Shown: positions 7,733 through 15,863 of the stretch, piece after piece | Numbering within the stretch: the first letter of the stretch is position 1 | Layout: each line of letters starts with the position of its first letter | DNA from: Streptomyces sp. YIM 121038 | Lineage (GTDB): Bacteria; Actinomycetota; Actinomycetes; Streptomycetales; Streptomycetaceae | Direction of reading: 5' to 3' | DNA length: 64,000 nt | NCBI RefSeq assembly: GCF_006088715.1 | Contig: NZ_CP030771.1 | Location: 3,100,001 to 3,164,000, forward strand | Made by a program: the position numbers and the translations under genes | The notes under the pieces: model-generated | The model's database searches: none | Told to the model about the DNA's origin: nothing | Seen by the model: the letters and a program-made list of their open reading frames with translations, nothing else

Positions 7733-9487
7733 ATGTCCCACGCGACGGCCCACTCCCGCGCCGACCGCGCACCCCGCGGCGTCGTGCCCGTCCTCGCCTT
7801 CGCCGGCATCACCGTCGCCGTCATGCAGACGCTGCTCGTCCCCGTCATCAAGGACCTGCCGGCCCTGCTGCGCACGACGCCGTCCAACGCCACCTGGGTC
7901 ATGACGTCGACGCTCCTCGCGGGCGCCGTCGCCACCCCGATCATGGGCAGACTCGGCGACCTCTTCGGCAAGCGCCGGATGCTGCTCACGAGCCTCGCGG
8001 TCATGGTCGTCGGCTCGCTGGTGTGCGCCCTCACCGACGACCTCGTCGTCATGATCGCCGGGCGGGCGCTGCAAGGCTTCGCGATGGGCGCCATCCCGCT
8101 CGGCATCGGCCTGATGCGCGACGAGCTGCCCCGCGAGAAGCTCGGCTCGGCGATGGCCCTGATGAGCTCCTCCATAGGCGTCGGCGGCGGCCTCGCCATG
8201 CCCGCCGCCGCCCTCGTGGCGCAGCACGCCGACTGGCACGCCCTGTTCTTCGGGTCCGCGGGCCTCGGCGCGCTCGCCATGCTGCTCATCGTCCTGCTGG
8301 TGCCGGAGAGCCCGCTGCGGGCCCCGGGCACCTTCGACGTCCTCGGCGCGCTCGGCCTCTCGGCGGGCCTGGTCCTCTTCCTCCTGCCCATCACCAAGGG
8401 CAGCGACTGGGGCTGGAGTTCGGGCCTGACCCTCGGCCTGTTCGCGGCCTCGGCGGTGGTGCTCGCCCTGTGGGGCGTGATGGAGCTGCGCGTCGCGGCG
8501 CCGCTGGTCGACCTGCGCACCACGGCCCGGCGCGAGGTGCTGCTCACCAACCTCGCCTCGATCATGGTCGGCGTCGCCTTCTACGCCATCTCGCTCGTGC
8601 TCCCCCAGCTCCTCCAGCTGCCCACCGCCACGGGCTACGGCCTCGGCCAGTCGATGGTCGTCGCGGGCCTGTGCGTGGCGCCGCTCGGCCTGACGATGAT
8701 GTTCACCGCGCCCCTGTACGCCCGGCTCTCGGCCGCGTACGGGCCGAAGGTCACCCTGATCCTCGGCATGCTCGTCATCGCCATCGGCTACGGCTCGGGC
8801 CTCGGCCTGATGAGCGCCGCCTGGCAGACCATCGTCATCTCGGTCGTGGTCGGCGCGGGCATCGGCCTCGCCTACTCCTCGCTGCCCGCGCTCATCATCG
8901 GTGCCGTCGACCCGTCCGAGACGGGCGCGGCCAACGGCCTCAACACCCTGATGCGGTCCATCGGCACCTCCGTGTCCAGCGCCGTCATCGGCATGGTCCT
9001 CGCCAACACCGCGCACACCGTGGGCCCCGTCGAGGTGCCCACCATGGAGGGCTTCCGCGCCTCCTTCCTCATCGCCACCGGGGCCGTCGCGATCGGGCTG
9101 CTGTTCGCGCTGTTCCTGCCGGGCAAGGAGCGGGCCGCGGCCGGGCAGCACCCGCAGCTGCGGGCCAGCAGCGAGGAGGACGCCGCGCTCGCCCGGGCCG
9201 CCGAGGCGCTCACCGGCGGGTTCCGGGGGCGGGTCCTGTCCCCCGCCGGGGCGCCCGTCGCCCGCGCGCAGGTCACGCTGATCGACCCGCAGGGCCGCCG
9301 GGCGGGCGCGGCCCTCACCGACGGCGAGGGCCGCTACGCCCTCGCCGTCCCGGCCGACGGCGCGTACGTGCTCTCGGCCACCGCCGCCGGACACGCGCCG
9401 GGCGCCGTCTCGGCCGTGCACCGCGGCGAGGAGCGGGCCGTCGAGGTCGACCTGGCGCTGCTGGGCGACAGCGAGGTCCTGGCCTGA
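7733..9487 (+). CDS. MFS transporter with a C-terminal carboxypeptidase-regulatory-like domain
   Basis: 584 residues. Residues 15-465 form a 14-helix DHA2-type transporter (STLLAGAVATPIMGRLGDLFGKRRM; VASIMVG and later helices). A linker (ASSEEDAALARAAEAL) then leads to about 95 residues with the pattern GFRGRVLSPAGAPVARAQVTLIDP..GEGRYALAVP, typical of the CarboxypepD_reg/prealbumin-like beta sandwich. Ending the transporter with such a domain is uncommon; in these proteins it may sit in the cytoplasm as a sensor or scaffold (inference). A hairpin follows the stop. The substrate is unknown. Confidence 0.9.
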   Translation: MSHATAHSRADRAPRGVVPVLAFAGITVAVMQTLLVPVIKDLPALLRTTPSNATWVMTSTLLAGAVATPIMGRLGDLFGKRRMLLTSLAVMVVGSLVCALTDDLVVMIAGRALQGFAMGAIPLGIGLMRDELPREKLGSAMALMSSSIGVGGGLAMPAAALVAQHADWHALFFGSAGLGALAMLLIVLLVPESPLRAPGTFDVLGALGLSAGLVLFLLPITKGSDWGWSSGLTLGLFAASAVVLALWGVMELRVAAPLVDLRTTARREVLLTNLASIMVGVAFYAISLVLPQLLQLPTATGYGLGQSMVVAGLCVAPLGLTMMFTAPLYARLSAAYGPKVTLILGMLVIAIGYGSGLGLMSAAWQTIVISVVVGAGIGLAYSSLPALIIGAVDPSETGAANGLNTLMRSIGTSVSSAVIGMVLANTAHTVGPVEVPTMEGFRASFLIATGAVAIGLLFALFLPGKERAAAGQHPQLRASSEEDAALARAAEALTGGFRGRVLSPAGAPVARAQVTLIDPQGRRAGAALTDGEGRYALAVPADGAYVLSATAAGHAPGAVSAVHRGEERAVEVDLALLGDSEVLA

Positions 9488-9510
9488 GCCGTCGGCGCGG
9501 CCGCGGGCCG

Positions 9511-9538
9511 CACCCCCGTCGCCCCGGCGCCGGGGGTG
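9511..9538 (+). terminator. Hairpin after the MFS fusion gene
   Basis: Perfect 8-base arms CACCCCCG (9511-9518) and CGGGGGTG (9531-9538), 24 bp past the stop codon, ending in GTGTGGTG with no T run. Confidence 0.6.
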
Positions 9539-9606
9539 TGGTGCACCATGGGCGCCCGTACGTAAGCGGGTGGATCCCGCGCAGGACGAGCCCGGAAGGA
9601 ACGACG

Positions 9607-10281
9607 ATGGCCGCCACTCAGGCTCAGGCCCCGGCACCGGAGGTCCTCGGCGCCTTCGAGGCGGCCAAGGGCTTCATGCCCGTCCACGAAGGGCTCGCCC
9701 TGTACGCGGCCGCGCGCGAGGCGGCGGCCCTCGGCCTTCCCCTGCTCGAAGTCGGCACGTACTGCGGGCGCTCCACGATCCTGCTCGCGGACGCGGCCCG
9801 CGCGGCCGGTGTGAGTGTGATCACGGTCGACCACCACCGCGGCAGCGAGGAGCAGCAGCCCGGCTGGGAGTACCACGACCCGCAGACCGTGGACCCGGAG
9901 GTGGGCCGGATGGACACGCTGCCCGTCTTCCGGCGCACGCTGCACCGGGCGGGCCTGGAGGACCACGTGATCGCGGTCGTCGGCCGCTCCCCGCAGGTGG
10001 CACGGCTCTGGCAGGCCCCGCTCGGCCTGGTCTTCATCGACGGCGGGCACACCGACGAGCACGCGAACGCGGACTACGAGGGGTGGGCGCCGCACGTGGC
10101 GGAGGGCGGCCTGCTCGTCATCCACGACGTGTTCCCCGACCCGGTGGACGAGTGGACGGGGCAGGCCCCGTACCGCGTGTACCTCCGGGCCCTGGAGTCC
10201 GGGATGTTCACAGAGGCCTCCGTCACCGACTCCCTCCGCGTCCTGCGCCGAACCGGCGCGGGCGACTCCGGCCGCGGATAG
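9607..10281 (+). CDS. Class I SAM-dependent methyltransferase
   Basis: 224 residues from ATG 9607, which follows GGAAGGA. The Rossmann motif I is LLEVGTYCGRSTILLADAA, motif II has VITVDHH, and the strand-4 acidic region reads LGLVFIDGGHT. The family includes small-molecule O-methyltransferases and CmcI-like proteins that act on sugar or metabolite hydroxyls. The frame is open far upstream through the MFS gene on the same strand, but that part is a shadow. An amidase gene starts 10 bp after the stop, so the two probably share a transcript. The substrate is unknown. Confidence 0.8.
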   Translation: MAATQAQAPAPEVLGAFEAAKGFMPVHEGLALYAAAREAAALGLPLLEVGTYCGRSTILLADAARAAGVSVITVDHHRGSEEQQPGWEYHDPQTVDPEVGRMDTLPVFRRTLHRAGLEDHVIAVVGRSPQVARLWQAPLGLVFIDGGHTDEHANADYEGWAPHVAEGGLLVIHDVFPDPVDEWTGQAPYRVYLRALESGMFTEASVTDSLRVLRRTGAGDSGRG

Positions 10282-10291
10282 GCTCCCTGTC

Positions 10292-11314
10292 GTGTCGTAC
10301 GTAGGTCCGGACAGTCAGCCACCGCGCCCGCCCCGCCGCTTCGGCGGCGGCCGCACGCTCGCGGTCACCCTCGCCGTGCTCGCGCCCGCCACGCTCGCGG
10401 GCTACCTCATCCACGACGCGACGAGCGGGCCGGAGGACGCCAAGCCGCCGAGAACGCTGCCGTCGGCAAGCCGCTCGGACCAGAACGCGCCCTCGAAGCC
10501 GACCGCGGACGACCCCTCGAAGTCCCCCGCCCCGGACCGACCGGAGAAGCCGAAGGGCGAGCCCGCGGGCAAGGGCGACGGCAAGGCGGACGACAAGCCG
10601 TCGGGCAAGGCCCCGTCGGGAGGCCGCCCCGCGCCCTCGGGCCCCCTCAAGGGCAAGGTCGTGGTGATCGACCCGGGCCACAACCCGGGCAACTTCCGGC
10701 ACACCGCGGAGATCAACCGCCCGGTGAACATCGGCACCCACTCCAAGGAGTGCGACACCACCGGCACCTCCACCAACCGGGGTTACACGGAAGCCCGGTT
10801 CACCCTCGACGTCGCCCACCGGCTGCGGGACCTGCTGCACCGGCAGGGCGCCACGGTCCGCCTCACCCAGGACGGCGACCGGGCGTGGGGCCCCTGCGTC
10901 GACGAGCGCGCCCGCATCGGCAACGCGGCCCGCGCCGACGCGGTCGTCTCCCTGCACGCCGACGGCTCGGCCGTCGGCAACCGCGGCTTCCACGTGATCC
11001 TGCCCGCGAAGGTCCGCGGCGGCGCCGCCGACACCACCGCCATCGTCGGCCCCTCCCGCGACCTCGGCGAGCGCATCGCGGGCCAGTTCCTCTCCGCCAC
11101 CAAGAGCGCCCCCTCCAACTACGTGGGCGACGGCACCGGCCTCGACGTCCGCCGCGACCTCGGCGGCCTCAACCTCTCCAAGGTCCCCAAGGTGTTCATC
11201 GAATGCGGCAACATGCGCGACCCGAAGGACGAGGCACTGCTCACGAACTCCGGCTGGCGCCAGAAGGCCGCGACCGGCATTTCAGCCGGAATCGCGAGCT
11301 TCCTCACCGGCTGA
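10292..11314 (+). CDS. Exported N-acetylmuramoyl-L-alanine amidase (Amidase_3)
   Basis: 340 residues from GTG 10292. One N-terminal membrane anchor (about residues 24-41) is followed by a disordered Pro/Lys/Asp-rich linker to about residue 120. The zinc amidase domain begins VVVIDPGHNPG (first zinc His), with a Glu in GYTEARF, the His of SLHADGS and a late catalytic Glu in VFIECGNM. It would cleave the amide between MurNAc and the peptide stem of peptidoglycan outside the membrane. The extra insert CDTTGTSTNRG between the first His and Glu is usual in Streptomyces homologues. It follows the methyltransferase gene by 10 bp. Confidence 0.92.
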   Translation: MSYVGPDSQPPRPPRRFGGGRTLAVTLAVLAPATLAGYLIHDATSGPEDAKPPRTLPSASRSDQNAPSKPTADDPSKSPAPDRPEKPKGEPAGKGDGKADDKPSGKAPSGGRPAPSGPLKGKVVVIDPGHNPGNFRHTAEINRPVNIGTHSKECDTTGTSTNRGYTEARFTLDVAHRLRDLLHRQGATVRLTQDGDRAWGPCVDERARIGNAARADAVVSLHADGSAVGNRGFHVILPAKVRGGAADTTAIVGPSRDLGERIAGQFLSATKSAPSNYVGDGTGLDVRRDLGGLNLSKVPKVFIECGNMRDPKDEALLTNSGWRQKAATGISAGIASFLTG

Positions 11315-11537
11315 GCACGGGCGGTCCCGACGCGTCCGTTGCCGCCTCGTCACGGGACGGCAACCGGGAGATCTTCACTGAGTGACGATCTTTATCTCAA
11401 GCAGACACCCCGGCCGGGCGGACGATAAGGTCCTCCGTACGATGAGGGGCCACCCCCGCCGCTTCACGCCCGCGAGCCAACCGCGACCAGGCGACAGCGA
11501 CGCCTCTAACGACGAGACGACTGACGAAGGACCTGAA

Positions 11538-12398
11538 GTGAATTTCCGCTCCCTCACTCGAGGCGACGGCGTGGTGATCGGAGCAGCGGTGTTGCTCTTC
11601 ATCGCCTCGTTCCTCGACACCTTTGACGGTGACGAAGCTCCCAATGCCTGGGACAACGGCAACCTGCTGATGAGCGTCTACCTCGCCGGGATCATCGGCG
11701 CCGGGCTCATCGTCGTGGGCCGTGCGATGGGCTCGCAGCGCAAGGTCGCCGGTCTGGACCTCGGAAACTTCGGCATCGGCCTCACCTTCGCCGCCGCCTG
11801 GAGCTCGCTCGGCGCGATCTTCGACACCGGCCAGTCCTACGACAAGTTCTTCGAGCTCCTCAACGCCAGGTTCGGCGCCAGCGGCGGCGGCGCCGAGTCC
11901 CCCGACGCCGGCGTGGGCCTCATCCTCGGCCTGATCGGCGCTCTGGTCCTCGTCGCCGCCGCCGTCGCCTCGAACATCGTCCCCGCCCTCAAGGCCCCCC
12001 TCATGGGCGCCCCGGGCCCCGTCGCCCCGCAGCCCTACGGCGGTCAGCCGCAGGGTGGCTACGGCTACCCGGGGGCCGCGCAGTCGCAGCCGTACGGTGC
12101 GCAGCCGGGGCAGCCGCAGCAGCCGTCGTTCGGTGGGCAGCCGCAGGGTGGCGGCGCCACTCCGCCGCCGGCCGCCGCGCAGGCGCAGCCCGCGTCGGCG
12201 GACTTCTCGCCGTTCTGGTTCGCCGTGCCGGTGCCGCGCCCGCTGTACCCGGAGGACGGCTCGCCGACCCCGATCGCCGAACTGGCGCCGGGCACCTGGT
12301 ACCTGGCCGTCGAGCAGCGCGGCCAGAGCCTGGTGGCGCAGACGCAGGACGGGCGTCGCGGTGTGCTTCAGGACACCACCGGGATCCAGCGCGGCTGA
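11538..12398 (+). CDS. Conserved actinobacterial membrane protein with a Pro/Gln/Gly-rich linker
   Basis: 286 residues if GTG 11538 (MNFRSLTRGDGVV...) is the start; it has GAAGGA upstream. The longer open frame from 11382 adds a poor, arginine-rich leader. Four hydrophobic helices fill residues 10-150, then a low-complexity segment of YGGQPQGGYGYPG-type repeats (about 160-215). A compact C-terminal segment (FWFAVPVPRPLYPEDGS...) resembles the tails that end many Streptomyces envelope-associated proteins. No catalytic motif is visible. Function unknown. Confidence 0.75.
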   Translation: MNFRSLTRGDGVVIGAAVLLFIASFLDTFDGDEAPNAWDNGNLLMSVYLAGIIGAGLIVVGRAMGSQRKVAGLDLGNFGIGLTFAAAWSSLGAIFDTGQSYDKFFELLNARFGASGGGAESPDAGVGLILGLIGALVLVAAAVASNIVPALKAPLMGAPGPVAPQPYGGQPQGGYGYPGAAQSQPYGAQPGQPQQPSFGGQPQGGGATPPPAAAQAQPASADFSPFWFAVPVPRPLYPEDGSPTPIAELAPGTWYLAVEQRGQSLVAQTQDGRRGVLQDTTGIQRG

Positions 12399-12419
12399 CC
12401 CGGCCCTCCGCACGTCCTT

Positions 12420-12455
12420 CAGCGGCCCCTCGCCCTTCCGGGCGGGGGGCCGCTG
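12420..12455 (+). terminator. Nested hairpin terminator
   Basis: Perfect 10-bp outer arms CAGCGGCCCC (12420-12429) and GGGGCCGCTG (12446-12455) enclose an inner CGCCC-TTCC-GGGCG hairpin, 22 bp after the membrane protein gene. Confidence 0.8.
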
Positions 12456-12481
12456 GCGTACAGTCCCGGCGGAGGCGGAAA

Positions 12482-12496
12482 TTGACGACCCGTCAG
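12482..12496. promoter_or_regulatory. CTGAYG-N3-CRTCAG palindrome, copy 3
   Basis: Read on the minus strand it is CTGACGGGTCGTCAA, one mismatch at the last base. It ends 20 bp before the F420 oxidoreductase start, the place for an operator. Confidence 0.5.
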
Positions 12497-12516
12497 GTAG
12501 CGGCTCGGGAGGGACC

Positions 12517-13527
12517 ATGCGGCTTGGGCTCGCGCTCGGGTACTGGGGCCGTGGCCCCGAACCCGGGCAGCTCGCGCTCGTCCAGGAGGCCGAGCGGCTC
12601 GGGTACGACTCGGTGTGGACCGCCGAGGCCTGGGGCTCGGACGCGTTCACGCCGCTGACCTGGATCGCGGCGCACACCTCGCGGATCCGGCTCGGCACGG
12701 CGGTGGCGCAGATGGCCGCCCGCTCCCCCACCGCCACGGCCATGCACGCCCTGACCCTCGACCACCTCTCCGGCGGCCGCGTACTCCTCGGGCTCGGGCT
12801 CTCGGGGCCGCAGGTGGTGGAGGGGTGGTACGGCAGGCCGTTCCCCGCCTCCCCGCTGACCGCGACGCGGGAGTACGTGGACGTCGTACGCCAGGTGCTG
12901 CGGCGGGCGGCCCCGGTGACCCTCGACGGCCGGTTCCACCCGCTGCCGTACCCGGGGGACGACGGGTCCGGGCTCGGCAAGCCGCTGAAGTCCATCACGC
13001 ACCCGCTCCGCGGCGACCTGCCCGTGCTGCTCGGCGCCGAGGGGCCCAGGAACATCGCCCAGACGACGCGGATCGCGGACGGCTGGCTCCCCCTGTACTG
13101 GTCCCCGACCCGCACGGACGTCTACGAGGCCTCGCTCACCGGCCTGCGGGACGGCTTCATGGTGGCCCCGCTCGTCCGCGCGACCGTCTGCGACGACGTA
13201 CAGGAGGCGCTCCTGCCGGTGAAGGCCATGCTCGGCTTCTACATCGGCGGCATGGGACACGCGCAGCGCAACTTCCACGCCGACCTGATGGCCCGGATGG
13301 GCTTCGCGGACGCGGCGCGGCGGGTGCGGGAGCTGTTCCTGGCCGGGCGGCGCGAGGAGGCCGTGCTCGCCGTGCCGGACGCCTTCGCCGACGAGATCTC
13401 CCTGGTCGGCCCGCGCGAGCGGATCGCCGAACGCCTGGAACTCTGGCGCAAGGGCCCCGTCACCGACCTGCTGGTCCTCACCCGGGAGCCGGGCACCCTG
13501 CGCGTCCTCGCCGAGCTCTGCGCCTAG
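12517..13527 (+). CDS. LLM-class F420-dependent oxidoreductase
   Basis: 336 residues from ATG 12517, which has GGGAGGGACC upstream; a longer frame runs back through the terminator and is discarded. The luciferase-like TIM-barrel signature is clear: LGLALGYWG at the N terminus, YDSVWTAEAWGSDAF, RIRLGTAVAQ, HLSGGRVLLGLGLSG and DGWLPLYW. In actinobacteria these enzymes use coenzyme F420 for hydride transfer on diverse metabolites, including steroids. The shared palindrome in its promoter links it to the steroid genes by inference. It converges on the membrane protein gene at 13538, 10 bp away. Confidence 0.88.
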   Translation: MRLGLALGYWGRGPEPGQLALVQEAERLGYDSVWTAEAWGSDAFTPLTWIAAHTSRIRLGTAVAQMAARSPTATAMHALTLDHLSGGRVLLGLGLSGPQVVEGWYGRPFPASPLTATREYVDVVRQVLRRAAPVTLDGRFHPLPYPGDDGSGLGKPLKSITHPLRGDLPVLLGAEGPRNIAQTTRIADGWLPLYWSPTRTDVYEASLTGLRDGFMVAPLVRATVCDDVQEALLPVKAMLGFYIGGMGHAQRNFHADLMARMGFADAARRVRELFLAGRREEAVLAVPDAFADEISLVGPRERIAERLELWRKGPVTDLLVLTREPGTLRVLAELCA

Positions 13528-13537
13528 CCGCCGCGGC

Positions 13538-14320
13538 TCAGCGGAAGATCGCCACCGGGTCCAGGGTCAGTTCGCCCGCGTCGCGGTTCCAGGTGCGGAC
13601 CTTGCCCAGGCAGCGGGCCTGGAACTCGCCGCTGAAGTAGTCCTCCTCGTGGAACTCCTCGCGGATGCCGTCCTCGGCACAGGTGATCTTTACGTGCGCG
13701 GCGGGACGGCCCTCGCCGTAGCGGGCGCGCAGGACGACGTCGCCGCCGGGCAGGCCGCGTGCGGTGAAGCGCCCGGTGACCGAGACGAACTCGGACATCA
13801 CCGCGCTGAGCGCGACGCGGTCGTCGTCACTGTCGCGCAGGCTGTCGGCGAGGGCCCGGTTGGGGGCGAGCAGCCCCGTGGTGAGGTCGGCGTGGACGAC
13901 GGCGTCCTCCCGGCGCATGGTGTCCATGAGCAGCCCTATCACCGTGATGGGGGTGTTCTGCTGGACGTACGAGGTGAACCGCTCCTTGGTGACGTCCCGC
14001 CCGGCGGTGCCGCCGGAGCCGCGGAACCTCGTCCACAGGCTGAAGCCCGCCGTCACGTTCGTGCGGTCGGCCACCTCCTGCTCCAGGGCGGCCGAGAAGC
14101 CGCCCGTCTGGTAGAGGTCCATCACCCGCTGCTCGTGCAGGTAGAAGCACATGCCGTGGAAGGTCCTGCGGCCCCGCGCGGCCCGCCGCGGGCCGCGCCT
14201 GAGCCAGCCGAGGCGCACCAGGGCGTGGCGCACGAGCACGCCCACGCAGCCCGCCGTCAGGAGCCAGACGGTCATCCACGGCCACCACAGGTCCCACCAC
14301 GCGCTGTCAACGACACCCAC
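13538..14320 (-). CDS. Membrane-anchored protein of the SBP/vWA operon, unknown function
   Basis: 260 residues starting at GTG 14320, which overlaps the end of the upstream gene by 14 bases and has AAGGAG at ideal spacing. One N-terminal membrane helix (WWDLWWPWMTVWLLTAGCVGVL) precedes a basic patch and a soluble domain (YLHEQRVMDLYQTGGFSAALEQ...). I recognise no family. Its genetic coupling to a substrate-binding/vWA lipoprotein and a second binding-protein-like gene suggests a three-part envelope complex. Third gene of the operon. Confidence 0.8.
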   Translation of the reverse strand: MGVVDSAWWDLWWPWMTVWLLTAGCVGVLVRHALVRLGWLRRGPRRAARGRRTFHGMCFYLHEQRVMDLYQTGGFSAALEQEVADRTNVTAGFSLWTRFRGSGGTAGRDVTKERFTSYVQQNTPITVIGLLMDTMRREDAVVHADLTTGLLAPNRALADSLRDSDDDRVALSAVMSEFVSVTGRFTARGLPGGDVVLRARYGEGRPAAHVKITCAEDGIREEFHEEDYFSGEFQARCLGKVRTWNRDAGELTLDPVAIFR

Positions 14321-15863
14321 GGATCTCCTTGAACGCCTGGGAGAGGGAGGAGGATCCGGCGTCCACGACACGGCCGCCGGTCGCCCCGGCGGCGCGCCGC
14401 AGCGCCTTGGCGTCGGCCTCTCCTAAGTGGACGGGGAAGGTGGGCACCGACCGCACGGCGGCGCCCCGTTGTGCGTAGCGGCGGACGAACTGGCCGTACG
14501 ACAGGCCCGAGTTGCTCTCGCCGTCGGTCATCAGGACGATCGAGGCACGGCGGCCCGGGTCGGCGTCGACGGTGGCCTCGGCCCGGTCGTAGCCCCGGTC
14601 GAGGGCCGACCACACGGCCGTCGCGTCGCCGAAGCGGCCGCCCGCGACGAAGGAGTTCAGGGCGCGCAGATCGCCGTCGCCGCGCACCGTCACCGTACGC
14701 TCCTGAAGGACGCGGCCCGCGAACCGCACCACGGTCAGCCGCTCGCCCCGGTAGAAGCGGGCGAACTTGCCCGCCGCCGTGGGGTCCGCGCCGCTCAGCC
14801 CGGCGAAGGCCGCGCGCAGGTCCGCCATCCGCGCGCCGCGCATCGACGTGGAGAAGTCGAGCAGGAACACCACGTGGTCGCCGGTGCGGCGGGCCGGGTC
14901 GCCGTAGTCGTCCATCAGGCGCCGGATGACGGAGAGCTGGTCGGGGTAGGAGAGCGCGTTGCCGATGGCGGACCGCAGCTGCGGCGGCCGGGGCACGTCC
15001 GCGCCGACGGGCCGCCGCCAGGTGCGCTCCACCAGTTCCTTCTGTACGTCGTCGCGCCGCAGCCAGTCGACGACCTTGCGGTACGCCTCGTGCCGCTCGG
15101 CGTCGAGGAGCATCAGCGGGAAGTCGGACAGGACCATGCCGTCCGCCGGGTGCACGATCTCCAGGGGGCGGCGCAGGGTCCCCGCCGCGTTCAGGGAGAG
15201 GAGTTCCGCCTCGTGCGCGATGAGGGCGTTGGTCCGGCCGGGGCGGCGCGCGTAGGCGTCGATCAGGGCGCGGGAGCTGGCGGCGGTGAGCGTCTGCCCG
15301 GAGCGGAAGCCCCGCAGCCGGTCGCAGGACACGTCCCGCTCGCGCAGCACCCCGCCGGTGCCCGCGGCGGCCGTGGCCACGCCGACGAGCGCGGCGCGCC
15401 CGGTGTCGCTGCGCCGCGGGTCGGCCATGCCGAAGCGCACGGTCCCGTCGGCGGCGGCGTCCGCGATGTCGGCCCAGGTGATCCGGCCGCCCCGGGCCGA
15501 GGCCCGGACGCGCTCCGCGGTGGCGCGGGTGAGGCCGACGACGACCGGGGAGCGCATGATCGCGGTGGACTCGGGCGGCGCGGCGGGCCGCCCGCCCTCC
15601 CGCAGCCGCAGCAGGTACGAGCGGTCGGACGCGGGCCAGGCCAGGTCGTAGGAGCCGAGCGGTTCGGAGAGGTCGGCCGTGGCCTTGAAGTCGATGTCGA
15701 GCTCGACCCCCGTGTCGTCCTTCAGCCGGCCGAGGAACGGCTCCACGTCGGCGAGTTCGGGGCTCGCGAGCACCCGCAGGGTCGTGGTGTCCCCGCCCCG
15801 GCCGCAGGCGGTCAGGGTGGTGGCGAGCAGCGCCAGGCAGACGGCGAGGGCGCGCCGCCTCAC
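14307..15863 (-). CDS. Lipoprotein joining a periplasmic-binding-type domain to a von Willebrand A domain
   Basis: 518 residues from GTG 15863. The signal peptide ends in the lipobox LTAC, so it is probably anchored to the outer face of the membrane. Residues 25-310 look like an extracellular solute-binding (type 2) domain (TTLRVLASPELADVEPFL, then FSD-like lobe-2 features). The rest is a vWA domain with an intact MIDAS (FLLDFSTSMRG, a Thr region in VVRFAG, and LMTDGESN). MIDAS domains bind ligands through a divalent metal. The GTGA overlap with the upstream gene shows translational coupling. Confidence 0.85.
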   Translation of the reverse strand: MRRRALAVCLALLATTLTACGRGGDTTTLRVLASPELADVEPFLGRLKDDTGVELDIDFKATADLSEPLGSYDLAWPASDRSYLLRLREGGRPAAPPESTAIMRSPVVVGLTRATAERVRASARGGRITWADIADAAADGTVRFGMADPRRSDTGRAALVGVATAAAGTGGVLRERDVSCDRLRGFRSGQTLTAASSRALIDAYARRPGRTNALIAHEAELLSLNAAGTLRRPLEIVHPADGMVLSDFPLMLLDAERHEAYRKVVDWLRRDDVQKELVERTWRRPVGADVPRPPQLRSAIGNALSYPDQLSVIRRLMDDYGDPARRTGDHVVFLLDFSTSMRGARMADLRAAFAGLSGADPTAAGKFARFYRGERLTVVRFAGRVLQERTVTVRGDGDLRALNSFVAGGRFGDATAVWSALDRGYDRAEATVDADPGRRASIVLMTDGESNSGLSYGQFVRRYAQRGAAVRSVPTFPVHLGEADAKALRRAAGATGGRVVDAGSSSLSQAFKEIRGCR

